64,000 nucleotides of DNA from Blepharisma japonicum (lineage: Eukaryota; Ciliophora; Heterotrichea; Heterotrichida; Blepharismidae), in NCBI GenBank assembly GCA_949751835.1, contig CATKHK010000110.1, positions 1 to 64,000 of the forward strand, given 5' to 3'. Shown in pieces: positions 63,344 through 64,000 of the stretch (position 1 is its first letter; each line of letters begins with the position of its first letter). The notes under the pieces were generated by a model. That model saw only the letters and a list, made by a program, of their open reading frames with translations, was not told where the DNA came from and searched no databases. The translations under genes were made by a program, and so were the position numbers.

Positions 63344-64000
63344 ATGGAAGACCAGATATTTATTACCTCTGATGCTGCCTTAGAGATGCTTAACAGCGGA
63401 TCTGCATACTTCGTTGACTCCACATTGATAAGAAATGAAGATTCCAGGATTAAGCATCACCAGCTTAGAATCAAGGGTGCTAAATATCTCTGCATCGTTG
63501 AGATTACAAACACAGCAGCCATCGGGCAAACAACTCCCTGGCCAACTCTGACACAATTCAGAGATGGAATGATCAAAATGGGACTTCCAAATGACGGCAA
63601 AAACGTCATTATATATGACCAAACCGGTATTGGAACCGCTGGCAGAGGTTGGTTAATGCTTAAATACTATGGATATCCTCACGTATACATATTAGATGGA
63701 GGTCTTCCTAAATGGACAGCAGAAGGAAAGCCTACTGATTCTGGAGAATATGACGAGGTTTGCCATGATCCAGTCGATGAGGCCAAATATCAACTTAATG
63801 AACACAGAGAATGGAGAGTCTTTATTGATGAAATGGAAACTTACGTCAGCCAAAGGTCAAATGGAGATAATACCATTGCATTTTGGGACCCAAGACCTTT
63901 AGAAATTTTCCAACTTGGAGCTGTACCGACAGCTGTCAATTTCCCAGCTACAGTAAATCTTTTCAACCCTGATAAGACTGTGAAATCTAAAGAAGAAGTC
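63344..64000 (+). CDS. Rhodanese-type sulfurtransferase, cut by the window edge
   Basis: 219 residues are visible and the frame is still open at the last base. The first rhodanese module is complete: AYFVDSTLI, an I-K-G-A motif, VIIYDQTGIGTAGRGWLMLKYYG and VYILDGGLPKWTAEGKP. This is the non-catalytic N-terminal module of two-module enzymes such as thiosulfate or 3-mercaptopyruvate sulfurtransferase, with Asp where a catalytic Cys would be in an active module. The second module starts near residue 160 (AFWDPRP), and its active loop lies beyond the window. No targeting peptide is evident. Confidence 0.88.
   Translation, partial: MEDQIFITSDAALEMLNSGSAYFVDSTLIRNEDSRIKHHQLRIKGAKYLCIVEITNTAAIGQTTPWPTLTQFRDGMIKMGLPNDGKNVIIYDQTGIGTAGRGWLMLKYYGYPHVYILDGGLPKWTAEGKPTDSGEYDEVCHDPVDEAKYQLNEHREWRVFIDEMETYVSQRSNGDNTIAFWDPRPLEIFQLGAVPTAVNFPATVNLFNPDKTVKSKEEV

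Overview
The window reads as macronuclear DNA from a heterotrich ciliate, most likely Blepharisma or a close relative. Two features in the sequence support this. TAA and TAG are the only stops, while TGA repeatedly sits where conserved proteins need tryptophan (the potassium-channel segment before PFDY, the WSDP of a PP1-type phosphatase, the second codon group of a SPATA4-type CH domain, Kelch 'RW' positions, LRR and TIP41 positions). Genes are also interrupted by introns of only 15 or 16 nt, GTA...AG, with an adenine at intron position 10 in all eleven that I could place well. Stentor shares the tiny introns but uses the standard code; Condylostoma reassigns all stops. The DNA is AT-rich, intergenic DNA is richer still, and many genes lie a few to a few tens of bases apart.

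Layout. 1-20 kb is an accessory region. It holds a locally expanded, shuffled family combining a Cys/His zinc-binding head, Kelch-like blades and TPR repeats: a head+TPR protein with 13 near-identical 204-bp modules, two head+Kelch genes, a Kelch+TPR fusion, a broken Kelch copy, and an inverted truncated copy of the first gene's promoter and head. Three unrelated genes sit inside it: an OB-fold/zinc-ribbon protein (CTC1/RPA1-like), a short Dicer-like RNase III, and a conserved protein of unknown function. 20-24 kb is a tandem duplication of four-helix membrane proteins with PQNY-rich tails. Its roughly 450-bp upstream block occurs three times, but only two genes are intact.

24-64 kb is mostly single-copy cell-biology genes with a strong ciliary/basal-body content: CCP5-type tubulin deglutamylase, DUF4485/CEP112-like coiled-coil protein, SPATA4-type CH protein, SAS-6 and an SDS22-like LRR protein. 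Signalling and membrane genes are a Kelch-phosphatase (PPKL), PKA catalytic subunit, TIP41, a cyclic-nucleotide-binding potassium channel, a ferlin and a membrane RING-H2 protein. Others are two cysteine-rich, probably GPI-anchored surface proteins, a PHB-depolymerase-like secreted protein that seems to lack catalytic residues, a bZIP factor, an SRPBCC protein, a divergent actin, a tRNA-Val(CAC) and a 3'-truncated rhodanese gene at the right edge.

Several genes look broken if TGA is read as stop. All CDS coordinates here assume TGA = Trp and splice out the mini-introns. No replication origin, telomere, CRISPR array or autonomous transposon was seen.
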